Assembly: GCA_002305415.1 (NCBI GenBank)
Contig: DBQX01000028.1
Coordinates: 68,757-122,330 of the forward strand
Source of the DNA: Actinomycetales bacterium UBA1383
Lineage (GTDB): Bacteria; Actinomycetota; Actinomycetes; Actinomycetales; Actinomycetaceae
Direction of reading: 5' to 3'
DNA: 53,574 nucleotides
Translations under genes and position numbers: made by a program
Shown here: one piece after another, positions 34,520 to 41,950 of the stretch
Numbering within the stretch: position 1 is the stretch's first letter
Layout: every line of letters starts with the position of its first letter
The notes under the pieces: model-generated
Databases searched by the model: none
Told to the model about the DNA's origin: nothing
The model's input: only the letters and a program-made list of their open reading frames with translations

Positions 34520-35127
34520 GCGTCGACCTCACGCTGTTCCTCTCCACGTTCCTGACGCTGTTCGTCATCATGGACCCACCGGGGCTGCTGCCGGTGTTCC
34601 TTGCCCTCACCGGCACGATGACGACTCGGCAGCGCCGCAAGGCCGCCATCCAGGCGACCCTGACGTCGTTCGGCGTCATCCTGACGTTCCTGGTGTTCGG
34701 GCAGCTCATCCTGGACTTCCTGCACATCTCGCTGCCGGCGCTGCAGATGTCCGGCGGGCTGCTGCTCCTGCTCATGGCCATGGAACTCCTCACCGGGCGG
34801 GCGAGCGACCCCAAGCCCGGCGGCGCGGTCAACGTGGCGCTCGTCCCGCTCGGGACGCCTCTCATCGCCGGACCCGGTGCGATCGTCGCGGTGATGCTGG
34901 CGGCGCGCACCGCCGGCTCCTCGCCCGCCGACTGGGCGGCGGTCATCGTCGCCGTCCTCGCCATGCACGTGGTGCTCTGGCTGACGATGCGCTACTCGAT
35001 CGTGCTGTTCCGCGTTCTGGGCGAGGGCGGGATCTCCCTGCTCACCCGCATCGCGGGGCTCCTGCTCGCGGCGATCGCCGTGCAACTGATGGCCGACGCG
35101 GTCTTCGCCTTCCTCGACGCCCGCTGA
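34516..35127 (+). CDS. MarC family integral membrane protein
   Basis: MarC/UPF0056 membrane protein, 203 aa, with about six helices. Motifs are FLTLFVIMDPPGLLPVFLAL, GQLILDFLHISLPALQMSGG and VPLGTPLIAGPGAI, the family hallmark. Function is unknown; the early link to multiple antibiotic resistance was not upheld. GTG 34516 overlaps the PHP stop; the GTG at 34510 is an alternative two codons earlier. Coupled to the PHP gene, convergent with the helicase gene. Confidence 0.88.
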   Translation: MSVDLTLFLSTFLTLFVIMDPPGLLPVFLALTGTMTTRQRRKAAIQATLTSFGVILTFLVFGQLILDFLHISLPALQMSGGLLLLLMAMELLTGRASDPKPGGAVNVALVPLGTPLIAGPGAIVAVMLAARTAGSSPADWAAVIVAVLAMHVVLWLTMRYSIVLFRVLGEGGISLLTRIAGLLLAAIAVQLMADAVFAFLDAR

Positions 35128-35156
35128 CCGGGCGCCGTCTCGCCGAGCGGGCCCGG
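35128..35156. terminator. Possible bidirectional terminator hairpin
   Basis: CCGGGC (35128-35133) and GCCCGG (35151-35156) form a six-pair GC stem around a 17-base loop, in the 34-base gap between convergent marC and helicase genes. There is no T run; only the position favours termination. Confidence 0.3.
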
Positions 35157-35161
35157 GGCGG

Positions 35162-36634
35162 TCAGCTGCCGGACGTGTCCGTCCCGCGTCCGCCGCGGGT
35201 CCGGCGCCGCGGCCGACGGCGCCGTCCGCCGTCGTCGGACCCTCCGCGCGCTCCGCGTGCGCGCCGCCCACGCTGGTCACCCTCGACGTCCTCGAGTTCC
35301 TCGGCCTCGAGTCCCGCGCGGGTCCGGTCGCCACGGGGCAGGCGGCCGGTGACGCCCTCCGGGATGTCGAGGTCGCTGAAGAGGTGGGCGGAGGTGTGGT
35401 AGGTCTCCACCGGTTCCGCGTTGCCGAACCCCAGCGCCTTGTTGATGAGTGACCACCGGGGCGTGTCGTCCCAGTCCACGAACGTGACGGCGGTGCCGCC
35501 GCTCCCGGCGCGGCCGGTCCGGCCCACCCGGTGCAGGTAGATCTTCTCGTCCTCGGGGCACTGGTAGTTGATCACGTGCGTCACGTCCTCGACATCGATG
35601 CCGCGCGCCGCGACGTCGGTGGCCACCAGCACGTCCACCTTGCCGTTCCGGAACGCCCGCAGTGCCTGCTCGCGCGCGCCCTGGCCGAGGTCGCCGTGGA
35701 TGGCGGCGACGGCGAAACCGCGGTGCGCCAGGTCCTCGGCGACCGACGCCACCGTCCGCTTCGTGCGGGCGAAGACCATCGTGAGGCCACGTCCGCGTGC
35801 CTGGAGGATGCGTGCGAGCATCTCCATCTTGTTGAGCGCGTGCGCCCGGTACACCACCTGGGTGACGGACGCGACGGTCTTCATCGTGTCGTGCGGGTCG
35901 GCAGCGCGGATGTGGGTGGGCTGTGACATGTAGCGGCGGGCGAGCGCCACCACCGGACCGGGCATCGTGGCGGAGAAGAGCATCGTGTGGCGGGTCGCGG
36001 GGGTCCGTGCCAGCAACTTCTCCACGTCCGGGAGGAAGCCGAGATCGAGCATCTCGTCCGCCTCGTCCAGGACGACCGTGCGCACCCGCGACAGGTCGAG
36101 CACCTTGTGACGGATGAGGTCGATCATCCGGCCGGGAGTCCCCACCACGACCTCGGCACCGACCTTGAGTGCCTCGACCTGGGGCTCGTAGGCGCGCCCG
36201 CCGAACACCTTCACGATGCGCAGGTTGCGGCGTCGGGAGGCGGCCTCCAGGTCCCCGGCGACCTGGAGGGCGAGTTCACGGGTGGGCACGACGACGAGGG
36301 CCTGGGGCTTGCCGGGGTGCGAGAGCTTCTCCCAGCCCTCCTCGCCAGGCGCGATCACGCCGTTGAGGAGGGGGAGGCCGAAGCCGAGTGTCTTGCCGGT
36401 GCCCGTCTTCGCCTGGCCGATGATGTCGCGGCCCGCGAGGGCCACCGGCAGCGTCATCGCCTGGATGGGGAAGGGCGTGGTGATCCCGACGTCGCGCAGC
36501 GCGTCGACGATCTCGTCGCGCAGGTCGAAGTCGGAGAAGTGGACTCCCGGCACCGCCATGCTCTGCGGTTCGGGGGAGGCGGCGTCCGCGGACGCGCGGG
36601 CGACGATGCCTGTGGGCTGGACGTGAATGGTCAA
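35162..36634 (-). CDS. DEAD-box RNA helicase
   Basis: ATP-dependent RNA helicase of 490 aa (RhlE/DeaD-like). The order is Q motif (FPIQAMTLP), motif I AKTGTGKT, motif Ia PTRELALQ, motif II VLDEADEML, motif III FSATMP, motif V ATDVAARGIDV and motif VI HRVGRTGRAG. A C-terminal tail rich in Arg and Gly probably binds RNA. The best start is TTG at 36634 after GAAGGTGAG, giving LTIHVQPTG; no ATG or GTG lies near in frame with a binding site. By position it matches M. tuberculosis rhlE (Rv3211). A structured leader of about 110-125 bases lies upstream, suggesting post-transcriptional control. Confidence 0.9.
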   Translation of the reverse strand: MTIHVQPTGIVARASADAASPEPQSMAVPGVHFSDFDLRDEIVDALRDVGITTPFPIQAMTLPVALAGRDIIGQAKTGTGKTLGFGLPLLNGVIAPGEEGWEKLSHPGKPQALVVVPTRELALQVAGDLEAASRRRNLRIVKVFGGRAYEPQVEALKVGAEVVVGTPGRMIDLIRHKVLDLSRVRTVVLDEADEMLDLGFLPDVEKLLARTPATRHTMLFSATMPGPVVALARRYMSQPTHIRAADPHDTMKTVASVTQVVYRAHALNKMEMLARILQARGRGLTMVFARTKRTVASVAEDLAHRGFAVAAIHGDLGQGAREQALRAFRNGKVDVLVATDVAARGIDVEDVTHVINYQCPEDEKIYLHRVGRTGRAGSGGTAVTFVDWDDTPRWSLINKALGFGNAEPVETYHTSAHLFSDLDIPEGVTGRLPRGDRTRAGLEAEELEDVEGDQRGRRARGARGGSDDGGRRRRPRRRTRGGRGTDTSGS

Positions 36635-36637
36635 GGT

Positions 36638-36775
36638 CTCACCTTCGGGTCGTTCCGCTCGCCCCAGTGGCGAGCGTGAGGGCAGCCGATCGTGAAACCA
36701 CGTGCGCCCCCGGGGGGCGCGAGAGAACTTGCCTGCCGAACGACCGGGCAACCCAACTACGTCCTCCCATGCTAC
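36638..36775 (-). promoter_or_regulatory. Structured 5' leader and promoter of the DEAD-box helicase gene
   Basis: On the leftward strand, TAGCAT (36774-36769) is a probable -10 box, giving a leader of roughly 125 bases. Within it GGTCGTTC (36745-36738) is perfectly complementary to GAACGACC (36655-36648), which lies a few bases before the GAAGGTGAG ribosome-binding site. The enclosed loop holds two further hairpins, at 36720-36704 (GCGCCCC/GGGGCGC type) and 36675-36657 (GCTCGCC/GGCGAGC, five-base loop). The result is a three-way junction resting against the translation start. Confidence 0.6.
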
Positions 36776-36840
36776 CCGGCGGCTGCGGGCACGGCTTGAG
36801 AGCAGCCTGTGACGTGGGCTGCAGGGCGCGCGCCCGCCGC

Positions 36841-36846
36841 TAGTGT
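36841..36846 (+). promoter_or_regulatory. Leaderless -10 box of the ferritin-like gene
   Basis: TAGTGT (TANNNT), six bases before the ATG at 36853, divergent from the helicase promoter. Confidence 0.5.
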
Positions 36847-36852
36847 GAGGGC

Positions 36853-37518
36853 ATGACCGCACCCGCTCCCCTCCAGCCCTCACCGCTCGCCGTCCGCGAG
36901 TTCCTCGGCCTGGTCGGCTATGCCGGGCTGGGCACCTTCGCGCTGCTCGCCAGGGACGCCGCCCAGGCTCCCGACATCCGCACCCGCCTCGTCCTCTCCC
37001 GGATGGCTGCCGGCGAGCTGGCCGAGATCGACTACGTGGAGCACCTGGTCTCGGAGTGGGGCGGGGAGTTCGACCAGCTCCTGGTGAGCTATCGGGACCT
37101 GCTCAACGACTTCATGGTGCGGGCGGTCCCCAGGGACTGGTGGGAACGCCTCGTCCGCACCTACGTGGGCTACAACATGCTCGAGGACATGCTGGGGCTG
37201 CTGGCGGACGGGCTGCCCCCCAGTGTCCGCGATCGCGTCGAGGCCAGTGTCGGCAAGTCCGGACACGACGACTACGTCGCGGCGATGCTCACGCCGGTCC
37301 TCCAGGCAGAGCCGCAACTGGCCGCGCGCCTCGGGCTGTGGGGGCGCCGCGTGGCCGGGGAGTCGCTCACCCTGGTGCAGCGGTTGTTCGCCGAGCACCC
37401 CGCGCTGGTGGAACTGGTCACGGAGGAGGGCGACGAGGCCGCGCGGCTCAGCCGCCTGATGGGCCACCTGCACGTCGAGCACTCGCGCCGGCTGCAGCGG
37501 CTCGGGCTGAACGCGTAG
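36853..37518 (+). CDS. Ferritin-like fold protein
   Basis: All-helical protein of 221 aa resembling the ferritin-like/MiaE-like family annotated in Actinobacteria beside rhlE (Rv3210c position). Candidate carboxylate and histidine ligands are in GELAEIDYVEHLVSEWGG, YNMLEDMLG and HLHVEHSRRLQRLG, fitting a di-iron four-helix bundle. The exact reaction is unknown; tRNA hydroxylation, as in MiaE, is only a fold-level analogy. It starts at a leaderless ATG and converges on the GerMN lipoprotein gene with a 30-base gap. Confidence 0.72.
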   Translation: MTAPAPLQPSPLAVREFLGLVGYAGLGTFALLARDAAQAPDIRTRLVLSRMAAGELAEIDYVEHLVSEWGGEFDQLLVSYRDLLNDFMVRAVPRDWWERLVRTYVGYNMLEDMLGLLADGLPPSVRDRVEASVGKSGHDDYVAAMLTPVLQAEPQLAARLGLWGRRVAGESLTLVQRLFAEHPALVELVTEEGDEAARLSRLMGHLHVEHSRRLQRLGLNA

Positions 37519-37548
37519 GACGTCCCACCCCACCACGGGGGCCGGCGC

Positions 37549-38463
37549 TCATCCCTCGATGGAGAACGTGCGCGTGTCCGACATCGGGGTACCGGCTTCT
37601 CCGCCCGAGGGGTCATCCTCGCTGATCTCGACCACGTACTCCCCAGGTGGGAGGTCCACCTCGAACGAGAACGGGGCGAAGGTCTGGCCCTCTGCCGTCA
37701 GCGTGAACCCGGACGCCACCTCGGCGCCACCGGTGTCGGTGATCCTCCACGGGACGTTCGCCTCGAACGCCGCCGCCTCTCCCGAGATCGTGACGGGAGC
37801 GGAGGGGAAGGACTCGTCCTCGGCCGGGACGTCGAGCTGGACCAGCATCCGCACATCCATCGCCTCGGCACGCACCGCGGGATACTCCCAGGTCACCACG
37901 CCCCAGAGGTCGCCAGCCGGCTGGCCCTCGATCATCAGCTGAACGCCTGTGGTGGGGTCCCCGGCCGCCTCTGTGACGGTCCAGACCAGCTGCTGGATCA
38001 TGAGGGCGGCGCCCTCGGAGCCGATGTTCGCGGTTCGGGCGGCCCCCGAGAGGTCCACCGTGACCAGGCCCTCCTCCTCCGTGACGGCCAGCACCTCGGT
38101 GTCGGGGTTCCACGGAGTGGTGTAGTCGGGGTCTACCGGACCGGCGATCATCGCCTCGACGGCGTCCTGGACGCCGTCGGCGCCGAGGTCCTGCCGCTCG
38201 CGAGCCAGGCGCAGTCCGACGCGGGTGTCCACCAGGAAGTACACGGTCGCCCAGACGGGTTCGGCTGTGGCTTCCGTGGTGGGACTCGCGGTCCCGGTCG
38301 GGGCACTCGTGGTGGCGGGGACGGTGGTGGTGCCCGTGGGCCCGGAACTGCCGGTGCAGCCCGACACTACGGCAAGAGCCGCCAGGACCGCTCCCGCACG
38401 CCAGGTCGCGCCGCTCCACCGGCCGCGACCCGGGACACGGACCTTCGGGGGTGTGACGTTCAT
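37549..38463 (-). CDS. GerMN and Gmad2 domain lipoprotein
   Basis: Exported lipoprotein of 304 aa. A basic start (PPKVRVPGRGRWSG) leads to the signal helix and lipobox VVSGC, then a Thr/Pro-rich linker (about 36-65). The GerMN domain (about 70-190) includes AVEAMIAGPVDPDYTTPWNP and VDLSGAARTANIGSEGAALM. The C-terminal Gmad2 Ig-like domain (about 210-300) includes VTISGEAAAFEANVPWRI and FSFEVDLPPGEYVVEI. These domains were named in spore germination proteins, but non-sporing actinobacteria use them in envelope lipoproteins; function is unknown. GAGGAGG lies six bases before the ATG. Confidence 0.85.
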   Translation of the reverse strand: MNVTPPKVRVPGRGRWSGATWRAGAVLAALAVVSGCTGSSGPTGTTTVPATTSAPTGTASPTTEATAEPVWATVYFLVDTRVGLRLARERQDLGADGVQDAVEAMIAGPVDPDYTTPWNPDTEVLAVTEEEGLVTVDLSGAARTANIGSEGAALMIQQLVWTVTEAAGDPTTGVQLMIEGQPAGDLWGVVTWEYPAVRAEAMDVRMLVQLDVPAEDESFPSAPVTISGEAAAFEANVPWRITDTGGAEVASGFTLTAEGQTFAPFSFEVDLPPGEYVVEISEDDPSGGEAGTPMSDTRTFSIEG

Positions 38464-38522
38464 CTCGTGCCTCCTCGTGGTGGGAGCACGGTACCCCCGG
38501 CGTGCGGAGGGAGGACAGAGAC

Positions 38523-38744
38523 CTAGATCCCGAAGCCGACGCGGCGGCTCTCGGCTGCCCCGACGATGAGGTACCCGACCGCCCCGGACGGGACCAGGAC
38601 GGTCTGGCCCTTCTCATCCACGAGGGAGAGCGGCTCACCGGCCCTCAACGCCTCCGTCGCGCGCGCAACGATCGCCGCGGCCTCGTCCGTGACCTCGACG
38701 GTGAGTTCACGGGCCACGTTCTGGATCCCGATGGTGATCTCCAC
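38523..38744 (-). CDS. DUF3107 family protein
   Basis: Small conserved actinobacterial protein of 73 aa, starting with GTG (VEITIGIQNVARELTVEVTD) and ending ESRRVGFGI. It matches the DUF3107 family (M. tuberculosis TB9.4/Rv3208A), an ATP-synthase-epsilon-like or PH-like small fold of unknown role. AAAGGA is six bases before the start and TAGGAT (38773-38768) is a good -10 box, giving a short conventional leader, unlike many neighbours. It diverges from adnA. Confidence 0.86.
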   Translation of the reverse strand: MEITIGIQNVARELTVEVTDEAAAIVARATEALRAGEPLSLVDEKGQTVLVPSGAVGYLIVGAAESRRVGFGI

Positions 38745-38767
38745 GGCATGTCCTTTCGTCTGCGGCA

Positions 38768-38773
38768 ATCCTA
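38768..38773 (-). promoter_or_regulatory. -10 box of the DUF3107 gene
   Basis: TAGGAT on the leftward strand; start near 38761 with a leader of about 16 bases carrying AAAGGA. Confidence 0.45.
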
Positions 38774-38818
38774 GGCACGCACCGGCCGGCCGGCCGCGCT
38801 GTCAGCAGTGAGCGAACA

Positions 38819-38841
38819 CTGTCAGTGGCACCTGCTTGCAT
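38819..38841 (+). promoter_or_regulatory. PafBC (RecA-NDp) DNA-damage promoter of adnAB
   Basis: CTGTCAGTG (38819-38827), eight bases, then TTGCAT (38836-38841) matches the mycobacterial RecA-NDp/PafBC promoter TTGTCRGTG-N8-TANNNT at eight of nine upstream positions with exact spacing; the -10 differs only in its second base. Seven bases separate the -10 from the ATG at 38849, so transcription would begin on the start codon. The overlapping sequence CACTG-T-CAGTG forms a small palindrome. Confidence 0.7.
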
Positions 38842-38848
38842 GGATGGC

Positions 38849-41800
38849 ATGACAACGGCACTGCGTGAAGCCGGCACCATCGCGGTCCCGGGGCTCGACC
38901 CCGTACAGGAGCGGATCGCGAGCCGGCCACCTCTCGGTCGCCCGCTTCTCGTCGTCGGTGCCCCTGGCACGGGCAAGACCACGACGGCGGTCGCCGCGCT
39001 CATCGGCCGTCTGGCACGCGACGCGGCCCACGGGGACGGTGGTGCCCATGTTCTCCTCGCGCCGTCACGCCGGGCCGCCGCGCGATGCCGGCGCGCGGTC
39101 GCGGACTGGCAGCGCGCACGCGGTCCGCACGCGACGCGGTGGCTGGCTGTCCAGACGCCGGCGGCCTTCGCGCTCTCGGTGCTCCGGGCGCTGGCGGTGG
39201 CCCAGGGACGGGAGGCACCCACCCTCATCACCGGAGCCGAGCAGGACCGCATGCTCGCCGAGCTGCTCGCCGGTCACGCGGCCGCGGGCGTCCGTCGCTG
39301 GCCGGACTCGCTCCCGCCCGAGTCGCTCGCGCTTCCCGCCTTCCGGGCCGAGCTGCGGGATCTCTTCATGCGGGCCGCGGAGTTCGGCCTCTCTCCCGCG
39401 GACCTCGCGGAACGTGGCAGGCAGGCCGCCCGGCCCGAGTGGGTCGCAGCCGCGACGCTGCTGGGGGAGTACCGGGATGTCGTGTCCCTCGCGGACCTGC
39501 CGGTGGGCCGGGGCGAACGGTATGACTCCGCCTCCGTGCTGGGTGAGGCTGCCACGGTCCTGGCCGACTGGGAGGACTTCACGGACGCGCCGCCGCCCGT
39601 GGTGGCCTCGATCATGGTGGATGACCACCAGGAGTCGTCGGCCGCGACGGTCCGGCTGCTGCACGCGGCAGCCGCACGGGGGGCGCACCTGACACTGTTC
39701 GGCGATCCGGACGTCGCGGTGCAGGCGTTCCGGGGGGCCCGGCCGCATTTCGTCGAGAGGGCGGAGCGGTCCGGCGTGCTCGGTGGCTTCGGCGCCGAGG
39801 TGGAGGTCCTCCCCGTGGTCCACCGCGGTGGGGAGCGCCTCCGGGAGCTGGTCGTGACGGTGTCGTCGCGTGTCCCCACCGCTGGGGTCGCGATGCACCG
39901 ACTCGCCGGCCCTGACCCCGCCGCGGTGGCCGCGGAGCGCCTCCCGGGGGCGGGGGACGAGCCGGTGTGCGTCGAATTCGCCTCGCCGCGGGCAGAGCAG
40001 GAGTGGATCGCACGCACCCTGCGTGCTGCGCACCTGCACGACGGCAAGGCGTGGCACTCGATGGCGGTGATCGTTCGCACCGGAAGCCTCCGTCGTACGC
40101 TCGCGGCCGCGCTCCGGAGCCTGGGTGTTCCGGTGCGGGACGAGCGGCCGATGGTCCTGCGGGACGAGCCGGCGGTCCGGCCGCTGCTGCTCGCGTGCCT
40201 GGCGGCGCGGGAGGGCCTCACCGCGGACGCCGCCGCCGAGCTGGTCGGCGGACCACTCGGCGGCCTCGACTCCCTCGGCCTGCGGCGACTGCGCCGGGCG
40301 TTGCGGACGGCCGACTCCACGCCTGGCGAGGCGCTGCTCACGGTCCTCGCCGATCATGCACGGGCGGCCGCCCTCCCGGCCGCCGTGGGCGACGGCGTCG
40401 TCCGTGTGGCCCGCGTCCTCGCCGCGGCACGCGCCGAGCTGGGACGGCCGGGCGCGTCCCACGAGACACTGCTGTGGGAGGCCTGGCAGGCGACCGGCTG
40501 GGGGGAGGTGCTCCGTGAACGCGCGCTGGCGGGTGGGCCGGGCGGGCAGCGGGCGGACGACGACCTCGATGCGGTCATCGCGCTCTTCGCCGCCGCGGAG
40601 CGCCACGCGGAGCGCCACCCCGGCGCGGATCCCGCCGAGTTCGTCAGGCGGCTCCTGGAGGAGGACATCCCCACGGACACCCTCGCCCCGCGGGGCGGCC
40701 CCACCGACGTCGTCCAGGTCCTGACGGCTGCCGAGGCCGCGGGGCAGGAGTGGGACCTCGTGATCGTCGCAGGAGTGCAGGAGGATGTCTGGCCCGACGT
40801 CCGTCTCCGTGACTCGTTGCTGGGCGCTGGCCACCTGGTCGACCTCGAACTCGGGCGGATCGGGTTGTCGGCTCCGGCCACGAACCGGTCCGCGCGCGCG
40901 GACGTGCTCGCCGACGAGTGGAGGACCTTCACCGCGGCCGTGTCTCGCGCCACCCGGCGGCTCGTCGTGACGGCAGTGCGGGATGGCGAGCAGCGCCCCT
41001 CCGAGTTCTTCGAGGTCCTGGGCGCCGCTGTGCGGCCCCCCGCCGTCACTCGTCTCGACCTCCGCGGCGCGGTGGCCGCGCTGCGGGCCGAGCTGGACGC
41101 GGACCCGGGGCGGCAGGGCGCAGCCACTCTCCTCGCGGTGCTCGCCAGGGTTGGCGTGCCGGGTGCCGACCCCGCGGAATGGGCGGGGAGCGGCACGCCG
41201 ACCACCCTGGCGCCGGTGGCGCGGGGAGACGGGCCGGTCCGGATCTCACCGTCACGCGTGGAGACGGTGTCGCGGTGTCCGCTGCGGTGGGCGCTCGAGG
41301 GAGCGGGAGGCCGCCGGGCGGAGGCCATCGGCAGGACTCTCGGCACGCTGGTCCACGGGATTGCCGCCGACCATCCCCACGGGACGCGCGAGGAGCTGCT
41401 GGCGGCGCTCGACCAGCGGTTCGCCTCCCTCGGAATCCCGCCCGGGTGGCTCGAGCGGCGTACCCGACGGGAAGCCGAGGCGATGCTCACGCTGTTCGCT
41501 GACTACGCTGCCGGCGTGCCCGGGGAGGTGCGCACCGAGGTCGAGATCACCCAGCGGATCGGGGACGCCGTGGTACACGGATTCGTCGACCGGCTCGAGG
41601 TGGTGGACGGCGGCGTGCGCGTGGTGGACCTCAAGACGGGTACCCCGCGGAGCATGGCCGAGGCCGAGGTCAATCCGCAACTGGGTCTCTACCAGCTCGC
41701 CCTGCGGGCTGGCGGCGAGCAGACGGCGGGCGCGCGGCTCGTCCATGTGACCCCGTCACGGCGTTCCATCGCGGAGCGCCCGCAGCCTCCGCTGCCCGAG

Positions 41801-41950
41801 GGAGAGGGCTGGGTGCGTCATCTCCTGGCGTCAGCCGTGGACGCCATGCGTGGAGGCACCTTCGCGGCCGTGTCCTCCGAGGGCTGTCGGCACTGCCCCG
41901 TCCGCCGCTCCTGCCCGGTCTCCGGCGAGGGGGAGAGGTGCGCCCGATGA
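38849..41950 (+). CDS. adnA: AdnA: helicase-nuclease subunit of the AdnAB resection complex
   Basis: UvrD-type motor fused to a RecB/AddB-like nuclease, 1033 aa, half of the AdnAB heterodimer that resects DNA double-strand breaks in Actinobacteria. Walker A is GAPGTGKTT (37-45). Motif II reads VDDHQES, not the usual DExQD, consistent with AdnA being the weaker motor. The C-terminal nuclease has GFVDRLEVVDGGVRVVDLKTG, and Cys residues in VSRCPLRWAL plus CRHCPVRRSC fit an AddB-like 4Fe-4S clamp. The ATG at 38849 is chosen from the leaderless promoter; in-frame ATG 38840 and GTG 38825 lie within it. adnB overlaps by four bases. Confidence 0.9.
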   Translation: MTTALREAGTIAVPGLDPVQERIASRPPLGRPLLVVGAPGTGKTTTAVAALIGRLARDAAHGDGGAHVLLAPSRRAAARCRRAVADWQRARGPHATRWLAVQTPAAFALSVLRALAVAQGREAPTLITGAEQDRMLAELLAGHAAAGVRRWPDSLPPESLALPAFRAELRDLFMRAAEFGLSPADLAERGRQAARPEWVAAATLLGEYRDVVSLADLPVGRGERYDSASVLGEAATVLADWEDFTDAPPPVVASIMVDDHQESSAATVRLLHAAAARGAHLTLFGDPDVAVQAFRGARPHFVERAERSGVLGGFGAEVEVLPVVHRGGERLRELVVTVSSRVPTAGVAMHRLAGPDPAAVAAERLPGAGDEPVCVEFASPRAEQEWIARTLRAAHLHDGKAWHSMAVIVRTGSLRRTLAAALRSLGVPVRDERPMVLRDEPAVRPLLLACLAAREGLTADAAAELVGGPLGGLDSLGLRRLRRALRTADSTPGEALLTVLADHARAAALPAAVGDGVVRVARVLAAARAELGRPGASHETLLWEAWQATGWGEVLRERALAGGPGGQRADDDLDAVIALFAAAERHAERHPGADPAEFVRRLLEEDIPTDTLAPRGGPTDVVQVLTAAEAAGQEWDLVIVAGVQEDVWPDVRLRDSLLGAGHLVDLELGRIGLSAPATNRSARADVLADEWRTFTAAVSRATRRLVVTAVRDGEQRPSEFFEVLGAAVRPPAVTRLDLRGAVAALRAELDADPGRQGAATLLAVLARVGVPGADPAEWAGSGTPTTLAPVARGDGPVRISPSRVETVSRCPLRWALEGAGGRRAEAIGRTLGTLVHGIAADHPHGTREELLAALDQRFASLGIPPGWLERRTRREAEAMLTLFADYAAGVPGEVRTEVEITQRIGDAVVHGFVDRLEVVDGGVRVVDLKTGTPRSMAEAEVNPQLGLYQLALRAGGEQTAGARLVHVTPSRRSIAERPQPPLPEGEGWVRHLLASAVDAMRGGTFAAVSSEGCRHCPVRRSCPVSGEGERCAR

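Noticed and set aside
38803..38823. Possible LexA/SOS box upstream of adnA
   Set aside because: Only one CGAAC half site is present, with no GTTCG at the right distance; the PafBC-type arrangement fits better.
41273..41950. Treating the AdnA C-terminus as a separate PD-(D/E)XK nuclease gene
   Set aside because: The frame is continuous with the helicase part and the Fe-S cysteines flank the nuclease as in AddB/AdnA, so it is one fusion protein.
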